Assembly (NCBI GenBank): GCA_023700785.1
Contig: JAMPYH010000143.1
Location: forward strand, 1 to 7,028
Reading direction: 5' to 3'
Length of the DNA: 7,028 nucleotides
DNA from: Candidatus Zixiibacteriota bacterium
GTDB lineage: Bacteria > Zixibacteria > MSB-5A5 > GN15 > FEB-12
Positions 7,023-7,028 of this stretch are shown piece after piece (the stretch's first letter is position 1; each line of letters starts with the position of its first letter). The translations under genes were made by a program, and so were the position numbers. The notes under the pieces were generated by a model. That model saw only the letters and a program-made list of their open reading frames with translations, was not told the origin of the DNA and ran no database searches.

Positions 7023-7028
7023 AGCTCC
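7010..7028. repeat. Perfect hairpin GGAGCTG-TGTGG-CAGCTCC at the regulator's 5' end
   Basis: Seven-base perfect arms with a 5-nt loop occupy the last 19 bases of the window. The GTG at 7022 spans the 5' arm and the loop, and ATG 7004 follows five bases after the stem. A structured element here favours a start downstream (7004 or 6977). No T-run follows on the minus strand; on the plus strand anything further lies outside the window. Confidence 0.45.

Overview
The window (about 7 kb, moderately GC-rich by eye) holds three genes, all on the minus strand. They read from right to left as regulator, lipoate enzyme and outer-membrane receptor. A TonB-dependent receptor that opens with a carboxypeptidase-regulatory-like domain implies a cell with an outer membrane. 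Its style (an 'FCB'-type plug and barrel with a large loop rich in Asp/Asn/Gly motifs), together with a LipM-type enzyme and a TPR-GAF sigma-54 activator, fits an uncultured relative of the Bacteroidetes/Chlorobi/Zixibacteria side of the tree. That placement is inference and is not firm.

Region 7028-4026 encodes a large sigma-54-dependent activator. It has about eleven TPR-like helical repeats, a GAF-like domain, a complete AAA+ domain with an intact GAFTGA loop, and a Fis-type helix-turn-helix. There is no receiver domain. Its reading frame is still open at the window edge, so its N-terminus is not certain. The spacer after it (4025-3981) holds a long stem-loop with 20-nt arms followed by a T-rich stretch, and the start codon of the next gene lies inside that structure.

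Region 3980-3162 encodes a cysteine-type octanoyltransferase of the LipM/LipL group, used in lipoate assembly. Region 3161-2854 is a 308-bp non-coding leader. It carries a sigma-70-like promoter, a good match to a sigma-54 (-24/-12) promoter, three copies of the hexamer AACTGG and a strong Shine-Dalgarno sequence.

Region 2853-1 is the first 951 codons of the TonB-dependent receptor, truncated by the window edge. About nine DxNxNGxxD calcium-loop-like motifs are packed into what should be extracellular loops.

Working model (inference): the activator senses a cytoplasmic or protein-bound signal through its TPR/GAF part and drives the receptor gene from the sigma-54-like promoter. A second sigma-70-like promoter would give basal expression. 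The lipoate gene sits between them and may be co-transcribed with the activator, subject to the stem-loop. No RNA genes, CRISPR arrays or insertion sequences were seen.
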